Origin: Alphaproteobacteria bacterium
GTDB lineage: Bacteria > Pseudomonadota > Alphaproteobacteria > Micropepsales > Micropepsaceae
Assembly: GCA_028871795.1 (NCBI GenBank)
Contig: JAGWMG010000009.1
Location: forward strand, 62,001 to 126,000
DNA length: 64,000 nucleotides
Direction of reading: 5' to 3'
Part shown: piece by piece, positions 9,842 through 19,742 of the stretch
How the letters are laid out: the number at the start of each line of letters is the position of its first letter
How positions within the stretch are numbered: the stretch's first letter is position 1
Notes under the pieces: generated by a model
The model's input: the letters and a program-made list of their open reading frames with translations, nothing else
What the model was told of the DNA's origin: nothing
Databases searched by the model: none
Made by a program: the position numbers and the translations under genes

Positions 9842-10713
9842 GGACTGGCTCCGAACAACGGATCGAGATGAAAGACGAAGACGGCGACCGCCAGCGCCAC
9901 GACGGCGGCGAGCGTGGAATCGATGCGGTCGAGAACCCCGCCGTGGCCCGGAATTAGTCCGCCGCTGTCCTTGATGTGGAAGCTTCGCTTGACCCAGGAT
10001 TCGAACAGATCGCCCGTATGGGCGAAGACGGCGAGCACCGCTCCGAACAGGGCCGCCGCCCCCGCATGGCCGCCGATGACGGCGATGAAGACCGCTTCCG
10101 CGATGGCGGCCGCAACTAGCCCGCCGATCGCTCCGGACCATGTCTTGTTCGGCGACAGAACCGGCGCAAGCCTCGGCCCGCCCAATAGGTTGCCGACCAC
10201 CAGGGCGCCCGTATCCGTCGCCCATACGACCGCGAACAGGGCGCCGATCAGCCAGGCGCCATGCGCCGGCAACTCTCTCAGCGCCAGGAGCGCAAGCGTG
10301 GGGATGCCGAGATAGAGAACGCCGGCCGCCTGCCACAGCGGCTGGCTCCGCCGGGCCGTGCTCAGCGCCAGCACCAGCACCAGGAGTGCGCCTCCGGGCA
10401 GGATGACGTATGGCGCGATGCTATGGGGCCACAGGACGAAGGCGACAAGCGCCGAGCAGATCGTCGCCGCCGTTGGACCCAGCTCGAGCGCCGCGCTGCC
10501 GCCGCCCACGATCCGGTGCCATTCGCGCGCTGCAGCAAAGATCGCAGCCGCCGCGACGACGGCCAGATAAGGAGTGCCGCCGTAGATCGCGGCGATGACG
10601 ACCAGCGCCAGCACGACCCCGAAAATCGGCCTGGTGACCCAGTCGCGCGAGAACTTGACGGTGCGCAGGCCGGGCGCCCGGTTCGTCGCCGTGATGTCGG
10701 GCGACTTGCTCAC
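9838..10713 (-). CDS. cdsA: Phosphatidate cytidylyltransferase
   Basis: Integral membrane enzyme that makes CDP-diacylglycerol from phosphatidate and CTP. The start is the GTG at 10713, whose GTGA overlaps the uppS stop; the frame upstream of it only shadows uppS. The resulting 291-residue protein has about seven membrane segments and ends with the family signature: SPNKTWSGAIGGLVAA, then RSFHIKDSGGLIPGHGGVLDRIDS near residues 245-270. Confidence 0.93.
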   Translation of the reverse strand: MSKSPDITATNRAPGLRTVKFSRDWVTRPIFGVVLALVVIAAIYGGTPYLAVVAAAAIFAAAREWHRIVGGGSAALELGPTAATICSALVAFVLWPHSIAPYVILPGGALLVLVLALSTARRSQPLWQAAGVLYLGIPTLALLALRELPAHGAWLIGALFAVVWATDTGALVVGNLLGGPRLAPVLSPNKTWSGAIGGLVAAAIAEAVFIAVIGGHAGAAALFGAVLAVFAHTGDLFESWVKRSFHIKDSGGLIPGHGGVLDRIDSTLAAVVALAVAVFVFHLDPLFGASP

Positions 10714-11444
10714 GCCACGGATTCCGGCAGGGCGCCGAACCGGCGCTCGCGCCGCGAGAACTTGTCGAGCGCGTCGAGGAATTCCTCGCGGCCGAAATCG
10801 GGCCACAGCGTGTCCACGAACATCAGCTCGGCATAGGCCGACTGCCACAGCAGGAAATTACTCAGGCGCCGTTCACCGCTGGTGCGGATGACAAGGTCGG
10901 GCTCCGGCAAACCGCTGGTGAATAAGCGCGAACTCAACAGCTCCGGCGTGATGGTTTCCGGGTCGAGCCTGCCGTCGGCGGCGGCGCGCGCCAGTTCCCG
11001 CGCGGCGGCGGCGATTTCTTCCTGGCCGCCGTAATCGAAGGCGAATGTCAGGTTCATCCCGGTGTTCGCCAGGGTCCGCCGCTCGGCGTCTTCGATCATC
11101 TGGCGGATGTCTTCCTCGACGCGGCCGCGGTTGCCGATGATGCGGACGCGCGCGCCGCGCTGGACGATCTCGTCCAGGTCGTTGCGGAAATAGAGGCGGA
11201 AAAGCCCCATCAGCGCCCCAACCTCGCGGGCGGGCCGCTTCCAGTTTTCCGACGAGAAGGCAAACAGGGTGAGGTTCTCGAGTCCGATGTCGCAAGCCTG
11301 GCGCACGACTTCGCGCACCGCATTCACCCCGGCGACATGGCCGGCCTGCCGCGGCAGATGCCGCCGCTGCGCCCAGCGTCCGTTGCCGTCCATGATGATG
11401 GCGACATGACGCGGAAGATTGCTGTTATTCGGCACGACGGCCAT
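10710..11444 (-). CDS. uppS: Undecaprenyl diphosphate synthase (cis-prenyltransferase)
   Basis: Condenses isopentenyl diphosphate onto farnesyl diphosphate to make the C55 carrier for peptidoglycan and O-antigen. The 244 residues include HVAIIMDGNGRWAQRRHLPR with the catalytic Asp, the TLFAFSSENWKRP substrate segment, and the C-terminal RTSGERRLSNFLLWQSAYAE. It is 94 bases downstream of frr and translationally coupled to cdsA. Confidence 0.96.
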   Translation of the reverse strand: MAVVPNNSNLPRHVAIIMDGNGRWAQRRHLPRQAGHVAGVNAVREVVRQACDIGLENLTLFAFSSENWKRPAREVGALMGLFRLYFRNDLDEIVQRGARVRIIGNRGRVEEDIRQMIEDAERRTLANTGMNLTFAFDYGGQEEIAAAARELARAAADGRLDPETITPELLSSRLFTSGLPEPDLVIRTSGERRLSNFLLWQSAYAELMFVDTLWPDFGREEFLDALDKFSRRERRFGALPESVA

Positions 11445-11538
11445 ACGTGTTTCCCAGCAGCCCCGCCCGTTCCTGCGATTCGCGCGCGGGGGTTAACGCA
11501 CGCCCCATGCTGACCTTGTCGGAGCGCGAGGGCAATGC

Positions 11539-12099
11539 TCAGACTTGCATGATTTCCTGCTCCTTGCCCTGAAGCAGGTGATCGATGTCCTTGATGTGCC
11601 CGTCGGTCAGCTTCTGCAGATCGTCGCCGAGCTTATGGTGTTCGTCCTGGCCGATCTTGTGGTCTTTTTCGAGCTTTTTCAGGAGTTCCATGCCGTCGCG
11701 GCGCACGTTGCGGACTGCGACGCGCCCCTGCTCGGCGTATTTATGGGCCAATTTAACCAGTTCCTTGCGCCGCTCCTCGTTCAATTCGGGGATCGGGATG
11801 CGCAAGAGCTGGCCGTCCGCCTGCGGATTGAGGCCGAGGCCGGCGTCGCGGATCGCCTTGTCGACGGTCTTAACCATACTGCGATCCCATACCTGGACCG
11901 TCAAAAGGCGCGGTTCGGGGGTCGAAATGGTGCCAAGCTGGCTGATGTGCATCTGGTTGCCATAGGCATCGACCGTCACGGGGTCGAGCAAGGCGGGGCT
12001 CGCGCGGCCGGTGCGCAGGCCGGCGAATTCGCCCTTTAGTCCCGTTACGACACCCTTCATGCGGCGAATCATTTCATCCTTGTTGTAGGTCTCGCTCAT
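11539..12099 (-). CDS. frr: Ribosome recycling factor
   Basis: Splits post-termination ribosomes together with EF-G. The 186-residue length is exact for the family. Characteristic segments are [21 protein letters not shown] near residue 30, [16 protein letters not shown], and the C-terminal helix of domain I with [20 protein letters not shown]. The ATG lies nine bases after the pyrH stop with GGAGG upstream (reading the minus strand), the standard pyrH-frr pair. Confidence 0.97.
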   Translation of the reverse strand: MSETYNKDEMIRRMKGVVTGLKGEFAGLRTGRASPALLDPVTVDAYGNQMHISQLGTISTPEPRLLTVQVWDRSMVKTVDKAIRDAGLGLNPQADGQLLRIPIPELNEERRKELVKLAHKYAEQGRVAVRNVRRDGMELLKKLEKDHKIGQDEHHKLGDDLQKLTDGHIKDIDHLLQGKEQEIMQV

Positions 12100-12108
12100 C
12101 TGCGCCTC

Positions 12109-12834
12109 CTATGCCCTATCCTGGATGATCGTCGCCCGCCCCTTGCCGTTCAGCACCGCGACGAGCGCGCCTTTGTCGTGTATCGAGAATACGATGATGG
12201 GAATCCTGTTTTCGCGCGAGAGACTGACGGCGGCCGCGTCCATCACCTTCAGATCGCGCGTCAGGACGTCCTGATAACTGAGCGCCGCATAGCGTTGCGC
12301 GTCGGCGACCTTTTTCGGGTCGGCGCTGTAGACGCCATCCACCTGCGTGCCCTTGAGCAGCGCCTCGCAATTCATTTCCGCCGCCCTGAGCGCCGCCGCG
12401 GTGTCGGTGGTGAAGAACGGATTGCCGGTGCCGCCCGCAAAGATCACCACGCGGCCTTTTTCCAGATGACGGATGGCGCGCCGGCGGATGTACGGCTCGC
12501 ACACCGTGCTCATCGGAATGGCCGACAAGACGCGGCTCGCCACGCCAACCCGTTCGAGCGCCGCCTGCATCGCCAGAGCGTTCATCACGGTGGCGAGCAT
12601 ACCCATGTAGTCGGCGGTCGCCCGCTCGATGCCCTTGGCCGCGGCGGACAAACCGCGGAAGATGTTGCCGCCCCCGATCACCATGCAGAGCTGGATGCCG
12701 GCGCCGACAGCGTCTTTGGCGTCGTTGGCGATGCGATCGACCGTGGCGATGTCGATGCCGAAGGCCTGCGAGCCCATCAACGCCTCGCCGGACACTTTCA
12801 ACAGCACCCGGCGATATTTCGGCGTCGAAGACAT
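12109..12834 (-). CDS. pyrH: Uridylate kinase
   Basis: Phosphorylates UMP to UDP in pyrimidine nucleotide synthesis. 241 residues of the amino-acid-kinase fold: [13 protein letters not shown] at residues 9-21, the glycine loop [11 protein letters not shown], and the nucleotide segment [20 protein letters not shown]. It lies between tsf and frr with short gaps, as in most bacteria. Confidence 0.97.
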   Translation of the reverse strand: MSSTPKYRRVLLKVSGEALMGSQAFGIDIATVDRIANDAKDAVGAGIQLCMVIGGGNIFRGLSAAAKGIERATADYMGMLATVMNALAMQAALERVGVASRVLSAIPMSTVCEPYIRRRAIRHLEKGRVVIFAGGTGNPFFTTDTAAALRAAEMNCEALLKGTQVDGVYSADPKKVADAQRYAALSYQDVLTRDLKVMDAAAVSLSRENRIPIIVFSIHDKGALVAVLNGKGRATIIQDRA

Positions 12835-12845
12835 GGTGTCGCCTT

Positions 12846-13766
12846 TCAGTGGCCTGCCAGTTTGCCCACTTCGTCCGCGAAGTCGTCGTTTATCTTATCG
12901 ATACCTTCGCCGACCTGGAAGCGCACAAAGCCGGCGACTTCCACCGCCGCGCCGAAGTCCTTGGAAGCCTTTTCGAGCACTTTGCCGACCTGGGTCTCGC
13001 CGTCGATGACGAAAGTCTGCAACAGCAGCACGGTGTCCTCGTAGAATTTCCGCATACGGCCTTCGAGCATCTTCTCGATGACGTTTTCCGGCTTGCCCGA
13101 CTGGCGGGCAAGATCGGCCTGAACGGCGCGCTCGCGATCCACAACGTCCTTCGACAGGTGTTCCGGGGTAAGCGCCAGCGGCGCCGCGGCCGCCACATGC
13201 ATGGCGAGCTGTTTGCCGAGCGCCGCCAGCTTGGCTTTGTCGGCCGTCGATTTCAGCGCCACCAGGACGCCGATCTTGCCGAGTTCCGGCGTTGCGGCGT
13301 TGTGCACGTAGGATGCCACCACGCCGGGCGAAACCGCCAGCGCGGCGGCGCGACGCACGCTCATGTTCTCGCCGATCTTGGCGATCATGTCGATCAAGGC
13401 CTGCTGCACGCTGCCGCCGCCCATCCGTCCGGCAAGCACCTTCTCGACATCGCCGTCTTCTTCGAGAGCGATCCGGGCGGCCTGCTTGACGAAATCCTTG
13501 AACTGACCGTTGCGCGCGACGAAGTCGGTCTCGGAGTTCACTTCCACCAACGCGCCCGCATCGCCGCCGACAGCCACGCCGATCAGCCCTTCCGAAGCCA
13601 CACGGCCGGCTTTTTTCGCGGCCTTCGACAGGCCTTTCTTGCGCAACCAATCGATGGCGGCTTCCATGTCGCCGTCGGTTGCGGCAAGCGCCGCCTTGCA
13701 GTCCATCATGCCGACGCCGGTCTTATCGCGCAGGTCCTTCACCAGCGATGCGGTGATGTTCGCCAT
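12846..13766 (-). CDS. tsf: Elongation factor Ts
   Basis: Guanine nucleotide exchange factor for EF-Tu. I use the ATG at 13766 (protein begins [20 protein letters not shown]), preceded by GGAGG-like sequence, and not the upstream in-frame ATG at 13871, which would reach into rpsB. 306 residues: an N-terminal UBA-like domain ending [20 protein letters not shown], the core contact TDFVARN, and the C-terminal coiled-coil region. Confidence 0.96.
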   Translation of the reverse strand: MANITASLVKDLRDKTGVGMMDCKAALAATDGDMEAAIDWLRKKGLSKAAKKAGRVASEGLIGVAVGGDAGALVEVNSETDFVARNGQFKDFVKQAARIALEEDGDVEKVLAGRMGGGSVQQALIDMIAKIGENMSVRRAAALAVSPGVVASYVHNAATPELGKIGVLVALKSTADKAKLAALGKQLAMHVAAAAPLALTPEHLSKDVVDRERAVQADLARQSGKPENVIEKMLEGRMRKFYEDTVLLLQTFVIDGETQVGKVLEKASKDFGAAVEVAGFVRFQVGEGIDKINDDFADEVGKLAGH

Positions 13767-13788
13767 TTTTGCCTCCGTTGTTATGATG

Positions 13789-14574
13789 TCAGACGGGCGG
13801 CGCCGCTTCGGCCGGCACCTCGGCGGCGGGAGCGAGATCGGGCAGCGTCGCGGCGGCGCCGGTATCGACACCGGCGGAGATCTGGCTCTCGGACAACCCG
13901 TCGATCACCGCGCGCGCCACCAGGTCGCAATAGAGCGCGATGGCGCGGGCGGCATCGTCGTTGCCCGGGATCGGATTGGCGATGCCGTCGGGATTACAGT
14001 TCGAATCGAGGATTGCGGTCACCGGAATGCCAAGTTTCTTGGCCTCCGAAATGGCGATTGCTTCCTTGTTGGTGTCGATCACGAACAGCATGTTGGGCAA
14101 GCCGCCCATTTCCTTGATGCCGCCGAGCGCCCGCTCGAGCTTGTCGCGTTCGCGCAGGAGGCCGAGCAGTTCCTTCTTGGTCAGACCGGAGCCTTGCGCC
14201 GATCCCAGCGTCTCCTCGATGGAGCGCAGCCGCTTGATCGAATTGGAGATGGTCTGCCAGTTGGTCAGCGTACCGCCCAGCCAGCGGTGATTGACGTAGT
14301 ACTGAGCGCAGCGCTTGGCCGCCGAGGCGATCGGCTCCGACGCCTGCCGCTTGGTGCCGACGAAAAGGATGCGTCCGCCGCCCGCCGCGACATCGCGCAG
14401 GGCAACCAGCGCCTGGTGCAGCAAAGGCACGGTCTGGGTCAGATCGATGATGTGAATGTCGTTGCGCGAGCCGTAGATGTACGCAGCCATCTTCGGGTTC
14501 CAGCGCTGGGTGCGGTGGCCGAAATGGGCGCCCGACTCCAGAAGCTGGCGCATGGTAAATTCAGGCAATGCCAT
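13789..14574 (-). CDS. rpsB: 30S ribosomal protein S2
   Basis: Ribosomal protein S2, first gene of the translation/envelope operon. Start at the ATG at 14574, with AAAAGGAGAAG upstream; the frame is open further but lacks family similarity there. 261 residues: [20 protein letters not shown] at residues 8-27, the [16 protein letters not shown] segment, and the [19 protein letters not shown] signature. An Ala/Pro-rich tail follows residue 235. Confidence 0.97.
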   Translation of the reverse strand: MALPEFTMRQLLESGAHFGHRTQRWNPKMAAYIYGSRNDIHIIDLTQTVPLLHQALVALRDVAAGGGRILFVGTKRQASEPIASAAKRCAQYYVNHRWLGGTLTNWQTISNSIKRLRSIEETLGSAQGSGLTKKELLGLLRERDKLERALGGIKEMGGLPNMLFVIDTNKEAIAISEAKKLGIPVTAILDSNCNPDGIANPIPGNDDAARAIALYCDLVARAVIDGLSESQISAGVDTGAAATLPDLAPAAEVPAEAAPPV

Positions 14575-14825
14575 GAAAGACTTCTCCTTTTCCGGTTGGC
14601 CAGACGCGAGGAGATCACCCTTTGCGGTCGCTTCCGCTGTCGCGGACGCTCCCGCTTTCAGGCACCGGACGGGGACGGAGGAACACCCTCCATAACCCAC
14701 CCTCGCGCGCGGAATGGCCGGGGTTATAGGGGGTGGCCCGGATGTACGCAAGGCGCGCGATGGCGCTCCCCTGCCCTGCGTTTGGCGCCTCTTCGCAACG
14801 CCGAATTGTGTGCTAGATCAGTGCC
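14575..14825. promoter_or_regulatory. Divergent intergenic region, rpsB leader and aminotransferase promoter
   Basis: A 251-base gap between rpsB (minus) and the aminotransferase (plus). It must hold promoters for both. A TTATGG-like and a TATAAC-like hexamer occur on the minus strand around 14690-14725, which would leave a leader of over 100 bases for rpsB; GC-rich complementary stretches suggest that the leader is structured. I cannot assign exact -35/-10 boxes or name a known leader family. Confidence 0.4.
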
Positions 14826-16007
14826 ATGAACCCGATCCGAAGTGCCATCCTCAATCTCCAGCCCAACGGCATCGGCCGTGTCTCCCACCTCGGGCTGGGA
14901 CAACCGGACATCATCCCGCTGTGGTTCGGGGAGAGTGACGTCGTGACTCCCGCCTTCATCCGCGAGGCGGCCAAGCAGGCGCTCGACGAAGGCGTGACCT
15001 TCTACAACCACGCGCGCGGCATGATGGCGTTGCGCGAGGCGCTGCGGGACTTCCACAAGCGCACGGTCGGCGCCGATGTCGACGTCAGCCGGATTTCCGT
15101 GCCGGGCGCCGCGACGTTGGCGGTGGTCACGGCATTGCAGTGCCTGATCGAGGCCGGCGACAATGTCGTCATCGTCTCCCCGATCTGGCCCAGCATCTTC
15201 CAGGCGGCCGAGGTGGTGGGCGCCGAGCTTCGCTTCGCGCGGCTTGACGAAGACTGGGATATGCAATGCTGGCGGCTCGACCTCGACAAGCTGTTCGCGT
15301 CGTGCGACGCGCGCACCAAGGCGATTTTCGTCTGCTCGCCCGGAAATCCGACCGGCTGGACCGCCACCCGGGCGGAGCTGCAGGCCATCCTCGAATTCGC
15401 ACGCCGTCGGGGGATAGCCATCATCAGCGACGAGGTCTACGGCACGCTAGTGTTCGACGGTAGCAAGCACGCGCCGTCCTTCCTGCAGATCGCCAAGCCC
15501 GACGACAATCTCTTCGTCATCAACAGTTTCTCCAAGCCCTGGGCGATGACCGGCTGGCGGATCGGATGGCTGGTGCATCCGCCTTGTCTCGACGAACCGA
15601 TGGAGGTGATCACCATCGCCAACAACACGGGCCCCGCGACGTTTGCCCAGTACGGCGCGTTGGCGGCGCTGTCGCCGGAAGGCGACGCCTTCCGCGCCGC
15701 CATGCTCGAACGCTGCCGCGCGGGACGCGAGATCGTGCAGCAATTTCTCGACGGGCAGAACCGCATCCGCTGGATCAGGCCGGAAGGCGCCTTTTATGGT
15801 TTCCTGCATATCGAAGGACTGACGAACAGCCTTGGCTTTGCGCAAGATCTGGTGCGCCGCGGCCGCGTGGGCGTGGCGCCCGGTTCGGCCTTCAGCGGCC
15901 AGGGCGATTGGCGCGACGACTCCTACCTTCGCATCTGCTTCGCGCAGGATCCGGGGCGCTTGAGCGAAGGCCTTTCGCGCATCGAGCAAGCGCTCGCCAG
16001 CTCGTGA
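14826..16007 (+). CDS. Pyridoxal-phosphate aminotransferase, class I/II
   Basis: 393-residue fold-type I aminotransferase. Visible motifs: substrate segment GVTFYNHARGMMALREAL, the Asn of VCSPGNPTGW, the cofactor Asp/Tyr pair in ISDEVYG, the Schiff-base lysine in INSFSKPWAMTGWRIGWL near residue 240, and the carboxylate-binding Arg in SYLRICFAQ near residue 370. The substrate cannot be read from the sequence; aspartate or aromatic amino acids are the likely range. It stands alone, transcribed away from rpsB and convergent with dnaE. Confidence 0.88.
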   Translation: MNPIRSAILNLQPNGIGRVSHLGLGQPDIIPLWFGESDVVTPAFIREAAKQALDEGVTFYNHARGMMALREALRDFHKRTVGADVDVSRISVPGAATLAVVTALQCLIEAGDNVVIVSPIWPSIFQAAEVVGAELRFARLDEDWDMQCWRLDLDKLFASCDARTKAIFVCSPGNPTGWTATRAELQAILEFARRRGIAIISDEVYGTLVFDGSKHAPSFLQIAKPDDNLFVINSFSKPWAMTGWRIGWLVHPPCLDEPMEVITIANNTGPATFAQYGALAALSPEGDAFRAAMLERCRAGREIVQQFLDGQNRIRWIRPEGAFYGFLHIEGLTNSLGFAQDLVRRGRVGVAPGSAFSGQGDWRDDSYLRICFAQDPGRLSEGLSRIEQALASS

Positions 16008-16035
16008 TCGTACACCGACGTTGTGTCCGTAGGCG

Positions 16036-19000
16036 CTAAACCGATTCCACCGCAACGACGCCCGGCAGGGCTTTGATCGCGTCTTTCATCGCCACGCTGA
16101 CCTGATGGCGCTTGGGCAGCGCGATCTCGACTTCCTCTCCCGCGCCGCCCGGCACCACCAGCGTGACGATGCCCTTGCCGGGCCGGCGCAACTGCTCCGC
16201 CAGGGCGCCGAGCGCACAGGCATCGTTCAGGCGCACGCGCAGGCCTTCGCCCGCCTGCGCCGCCGCTTCGCCCAGATCGGCGATGGCGAGCGCGCGCAGC
16301 TTCAATTCTTCGCCGTCCCAGTCCGCCGCTGCCGTGACCAGCACGGCCTTTCCCGGTTCGAGCAACGGGCGCGAGGCCGCCAGTGCCTCGGAGAACACCA
16401 TCACCTCGAACAGGCCCGTCGGGTCGGACAGCGAAACGAAACCGAAAGGCTGGTCGTTGCGCCCGCGGCGTTCCTGCTTGCGGATGACGGTTCCCGCCAG
16501 AACCATGCGGAAGCCGGAGCGCCGGCGGTCTTCGAGCAGGGTGGCGTAATCGACCGCGCCCAGCCGCTTCAGCGCCGCGCCATAGGCATCGAGCGGATGG
16601 CCGGAGAGGTAGAACCCGACGGCGTTGAACTCCTCGTTCAACCTCTCGTGTGCCGGCCATTCGGCAACCGCGGGCAGACGCACCTCGCTTTCGCTCTGCG
16701 CCGGGCCTGCGAACAAGCTCGTCTGGCCGCTTTCGCGTTCCAGCGCATTGCGCGCCGCGCTGTCGAGCAGCAACTCGGCGGATTCCACCATCTGGCGGCG
16801 GTTGGAATTGAGCGCGTCGAAGGCGCCGGCGCGCGCCAGACTTTCGAAAGCGCGCTTGTTGACCAGTCTGGGGTCCACCCGCGCGGCGAAATCGCCGACG
16901 CTCTTGAAGGGGCCGTCCGCGCGGCGGATGGCGACGACGTGGTCCATCGCCAGCCGGCCCACGCCCTTCACGGCCGCCAGCGCGTAGGTGATGACCCCGG
17001 CTTCGGCGTCGCAGCCGAAGAACGCTTCGGAGCGGTTGATGTCCGGCGGCAGGACCTTGATGCCGAGCCGCTGCGCTTCCTGGCGGAAGACGTTCAGCCG
17101 GTCGGTGTTGCCGATGTCCAGCGTCATGGAGGCGGCCAGGAACGCGACCGGATAATTCGCCTTCAGATAGGCCGTCTGGTAGGCGACCTGCGCATAGGCG
17201 GCCGCATGGCCCTTGTTGAAGCCGTAGCCCGCGAATTTCGCCGCCTGCTCGAAAATCTGTTCGGCGATCGACGGCAGTATCCCCTTCTCGCCCGCGCCCT
17301 TGACGAAAATCCCGCGGTGCTTGGCCATCTCGGAAGGGATCTTCTTGCCCATGATCCGGCGCAACAGATCGGCCTGGCCCATCGTGTACCCGCCGAGCTC
17401 GCGCGCGATGCGCATGACGTCTTCCTGATAGGTCATCACCCCGAAGGTTTCCTTCAGGATCGGTTCGAGGGCGGGATGCAGGTATTCCGGCGCCTCCTTG
17501 CCGGTCTTGCAGGCGATGTATTTGGGGATCGAATCCATCGGGCCGGGGCGATAGAGGGCCACCAGCGCCACCAGATCGTTGATATGATCGGGCTTCATCT
17601 TGCGCATCAGGTCGCGCATGCCCGCGCCTTCGAGCTGGAACACGCCGACGCTGTCGCCGCGCGCCAGCATGTCGAAGGTGGCGCGGTCGTCGAAATCGAT
17701 GTTCTGCGTATCGAGTTCGATCCCGCGCCGTTTCAGCAGTTCCTCCGCCTTGGCGATGACGGTGAGCGTTTTCAGGCCCAGGAAATCGAACTTCACCAGG
17801 CCGGCCTTTTCCGCGTCCTCGTAATCGAACTGCGTGACCGGCATCTCGGAGCGCGGATCGCGATAGAGCGGCAGAAGCTCGTCCAGCGGCCGGTCGCCGA
17901 TGACGACACCGGCGGGATGAGTGGAGGCGTGGCGGTAGAGCCCCTCGATCTTCTCGACGATGGAGAACAGCCGCTCCGTCATCGGTTCCTGTTCGGCGAT
18001 CTGCTGCAGCCTGGGCTCGCTTTCCATGGCGTCGCGCAGTTCGACGTGGCGGCCCGGCGGGTTGGGGATCAGCTTGGCGATGCGGTCGACCAGCCCCAAC
18101 GGCATCTGCAGCACGCGCCCGACGTCGCGCACCGCGGCGCGCGCCTGCAGCGATCCGAGCGCGATGATGTGCGCCACCTTGTCGTGGCCGTATTTGTCGC
18201 ACACGTAGCGCACGACCTCGTCGCGCCGCTCTTGGCAGAAATCGATGTCGAAGTCCGGCATCGAGATGCGTTCCGGATTGAGGAAGCGCTCGAACAGGAG
18301 GCCGAAGCGGATGGGATCAAGGTTGGTGATGTCCAGCGCCCAGGCGACCAGCGAGGTGGCGCCCGAGCCGCGCACGCCCACGGGAATGCCGTGCGCCCGG
18401 GTCCAGCGCATGAAATCCGACACGATCAGGAAGTAGCCCGCGAACCGCATCTTGATGATGACGCCGAGTTCGTATTCCAGCCGTGCCCGATACACGGCTT
18501 CCTCGCCATGGCGGCCGTGCCGCCCTAGGCGCCGCGTGAGACCGGCTTCGGCCTGGACGCGAATCTCGTCTTCCGGCGCGCGCCCGGACTCCGGCACGAA
18601 TTGCGGCAGAATGGGATCGCGCCGTTTGGGCCGAAAGGCGCAGCGCCGCGCGATTTCGACGGTGTTTTCGATCGCCTCGGGTAGATCGGCGAATTGCGCC
18701 GTCATTTCCGCGACCGATTTGAAGCGATGTTCGCGCGTCAACCGCCTGCGGTCGTCCTGCGAAACGAAGGTGCCGTCGGCGATGCAGAGCAGCGCATCGT
18801 GTGCTTCGTACATCCCGGCGGGGCCGAAATGCACGTCGTTGGTCGCCACCAATGGCAACGCTTTTGCGTAGGCGAGATCGATCAGCCCTTCCTCGGCGGC
18901 GCGCTCCTCTGGCAACCCGTGGCGCTGAAGCTCGACATAGAGCCGCCCCGGGAAAATCGCCGCCAGACTGTCTAGCAAAGCGGCGGCCGCATCGGGCTGA

Positions 19001-19467
19001 CCTTCGACGATCAGACGGTTGAGCGGCCCTCCCGGCCCGCCGGTGAGCGCGATCAGCCCCTCCGAATGATCCGCCAAAGCGGCGGACGTCGCATGCGGCC
19101 AATCGCCGGGCTCGGCGTCCAGATAGGCGGCGCTGAGAAGCTTCGTCAGATTGCCGTAGCCGGCGGCGTTCTGCACCAGCAACGGCAGCATTGGCGGCTT
19201 GCTGCGCGAGCCGGAGCCGCCCCCCGGACGGCCCAACTCCACCGCCAGCAGGCAGCCGACGATGGGCTGCACGCCCGCTTTGGCGAGCGTTTCGGAGATT
19301 TCGAAGACGCCGAACAGATTGTTGACGTCCGTCACCGCCACCGCGGGCATGGCGCCGTCGCGGGCCAGTTTCGCCAGCTCGTCCGGCCGCACCGCCCCTT
19401 CGAGCAGTGAATAGGCGCTTTTCACCCGAAGATGCACGAACCCGGCGGGCTTCTTCGCCTCGGCCAT
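16036..19467 (-). CDS. dnaE: DNA polymerase III alpha subunit
   Basis: Replicative polymerase. The 1143 residues (from the ATG at 19467, with GAGAGG upstream; a GTG eight codons earlier is the alternative) include the PHP domain (FVHLRVKSAYSLLEGAVRP near the N-terminus), the catalytic aspartates in RISMPDFDIDFCQERRDEV, the finger region KFDFLGLKTLTVI, the helix-hairpin-helix and a C-terminal OB fold. It lacks the features of the mutagenic DnaE2 cassette (no imuA/imuB neighbours). Directly upstream is an SOS-box microprotein gene, so some dnaE transcription may be damage-inducible by read-through. Confidence 0.95.
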   Translation of the reverse strand: MAEAKKPAGFVHLRVKSAYSLLEGAVRPDELAKLARDGAMPAVAVTDVNNLFGVFEISETLAKAGVQPIVGCLLAVELGRPGGGSGSRSKPPMLPLLVQNAAGYGNLTKLLSAAYLDAEPGDWPHATSAALADHSEGLIALTGGPGGPLNRLIVEGQPDAAAALLDSLAAIFPGRLYVELQRHGLPEERAAEEGLIDLAYAKALPLVATNDVHFGPAGMYEAHDALLCIADGTFVSQDDRRRLTREHRFKSVAEMTAQFADLPEAIENTVEIARRCAFRPKRRDPILPQFVPESGRAPEDEIRVQAEAGLTRRLGRHGRHGEEAVYRARLEYELGVIIKMRFAGYFLIVSDFMRWTRAHGIPVGVRGSGATSLVAWALDITNLDPIRFGLLFERFLNPERISMPDFDIDFCQERRDEVVRYVCDKYGHDKVAHIIALGSLQARAAVRDVGRVLQMPLGLVDRIAKLIPNPPGRHVELRDAMESEPRLQQIAEQEPMTERLFSIVEKIEGLYRHASTHPAGVVIGDRPLDELLPLYRDPRSEMPVTQFDYEDAEKAGLVKFDFLGLKTLTVIAKAEELLKRRGIELDTQNIDFDDRATFDMLARGDSVGVFQLEGAGMRDLMRKMKPDHINDLVALVALYRPGPMDSIPKYIACKTGKEAPEYLHPALEPILKETFGVMTYQEDVMRIARELGGYTMGQADLLRRIMGKKIPSEMAKHRGIFVKGAGEKGILPSIAEQIFEQAAKFAGYGFNKGHAAAYAQVAYQTAYLKANYPVAFLAASMTLDIGNTDRLNVFRQEAQRLGIKVLPPDINRSEAFFGCDAEAGVITYALAAVKGVGRLAMDHVVAIRRADGPFKSVGDFAARVDPRLVNKRAFESLARAGAFDALNSNRRQMVESAELLLDSAARNALERESGQTSLFAGPAQSESEVRLPAVAEWPAHERLNEEFNAVGFYLSGHPLDAYGAALKRLGAVDYATLLEDRRRSGFRMVLAGTVIRKQERRGRNDQPFGFVSLSDPTGLFEVMVFSEALAASRPLLEPGKAVLVTAAADWDGEELKLRALAIADLGEAAAQAGEGLRVRLNDACALGALAEQLRRPGKGIVTLVVPGGAGEEVEIALPKRHQVSVAMKDAIKALPGVVAVESV

Positions 19468-19556
19468 CACGCCTCTCGATTCGACTGTCACTCAGCAGAA
19501 GTATCGGCCGCCCGCACCTCTAGACGAGGCTGCGCGGGTCTTCATCCACAGCAAGT

Positions 19557-19661
19557 TCAACCGGGCGCGAAAAACGCCTGCGCCGCGCTCGTCAGAACAA
19601 AGGACGAAACCAGGATAACCACCAACCCGACGCCCGCCGCCGCATCCTTCAACCACGCCAT
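19557..19661 (-). CDS. Putative SOS-induced small membrane protein (34 aa)
   Basis: Very short frame, MAWLKDAAAGVGLVVILVSS followed by FVLTSAAQAFFAPG. One hydrophobic span of about 20 residues with a Lys and Asp before it predicts a single-pass inner-membrane microprotein (or a short signal-like peptide). GGAG lies six bases before this ATG; another in-frame ATG at 19673 would give 38 residues. A consensus promoter with an embedded LexA box lies directly upstream. In Caulobacter, a LexA-controlled membrane microprotein (SidA) blocks cell division; function here is analogy only, and I see no clear sequence identity. Confidence 0.55.
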   Translation of the reverse strand: MAWLKDAAAGVGLVVILVSSFVLTSAAQAFFAPG

Positions 19662-19685
19662 GATTCGCTCCATCGTTAGGCGCGG

Positions 19686-19715
19686 ACCATATTCGTTCTT
19701 TGTTCGTTCTGTCAA
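19686..19715 (-). promoter_or_regulatory. LexA-regulated promoter (GTTC-N7-GTTC between -35 and -10)
   Basis: On the minus strand TTGACA (19715-19710) is followed 18 bases later by TATGGT (19691-19686). Between them the plus strand reads GTTC at 19695-19698 and GTTC at 19706-19709 with seven bases between, the alphaproteobacterial LexA box; a third GTTC lies at 19702-19705. Predicted start of transcription is near 19679, almost at the microprotein's first ATG, so the leader is only a few bases. Confidence 0.72.
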
Positions 19716-19742
19716 GAACAAAAAGGGACCAGCTAGACACCT

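Noticed and set aside
16105-18528. Plus-strand open frame of 807 codons
   Set aside because: Antisense to dnaE; composition is the Arg/His/Gln-rich type of GC-rich shadows.
16036-19467. dnaE2 of an SOS mutagenesis cassette
   Set aside because: There is an SOS box upstream, but no imuA or imuB, and sequence and length fit the replicative DnaE.
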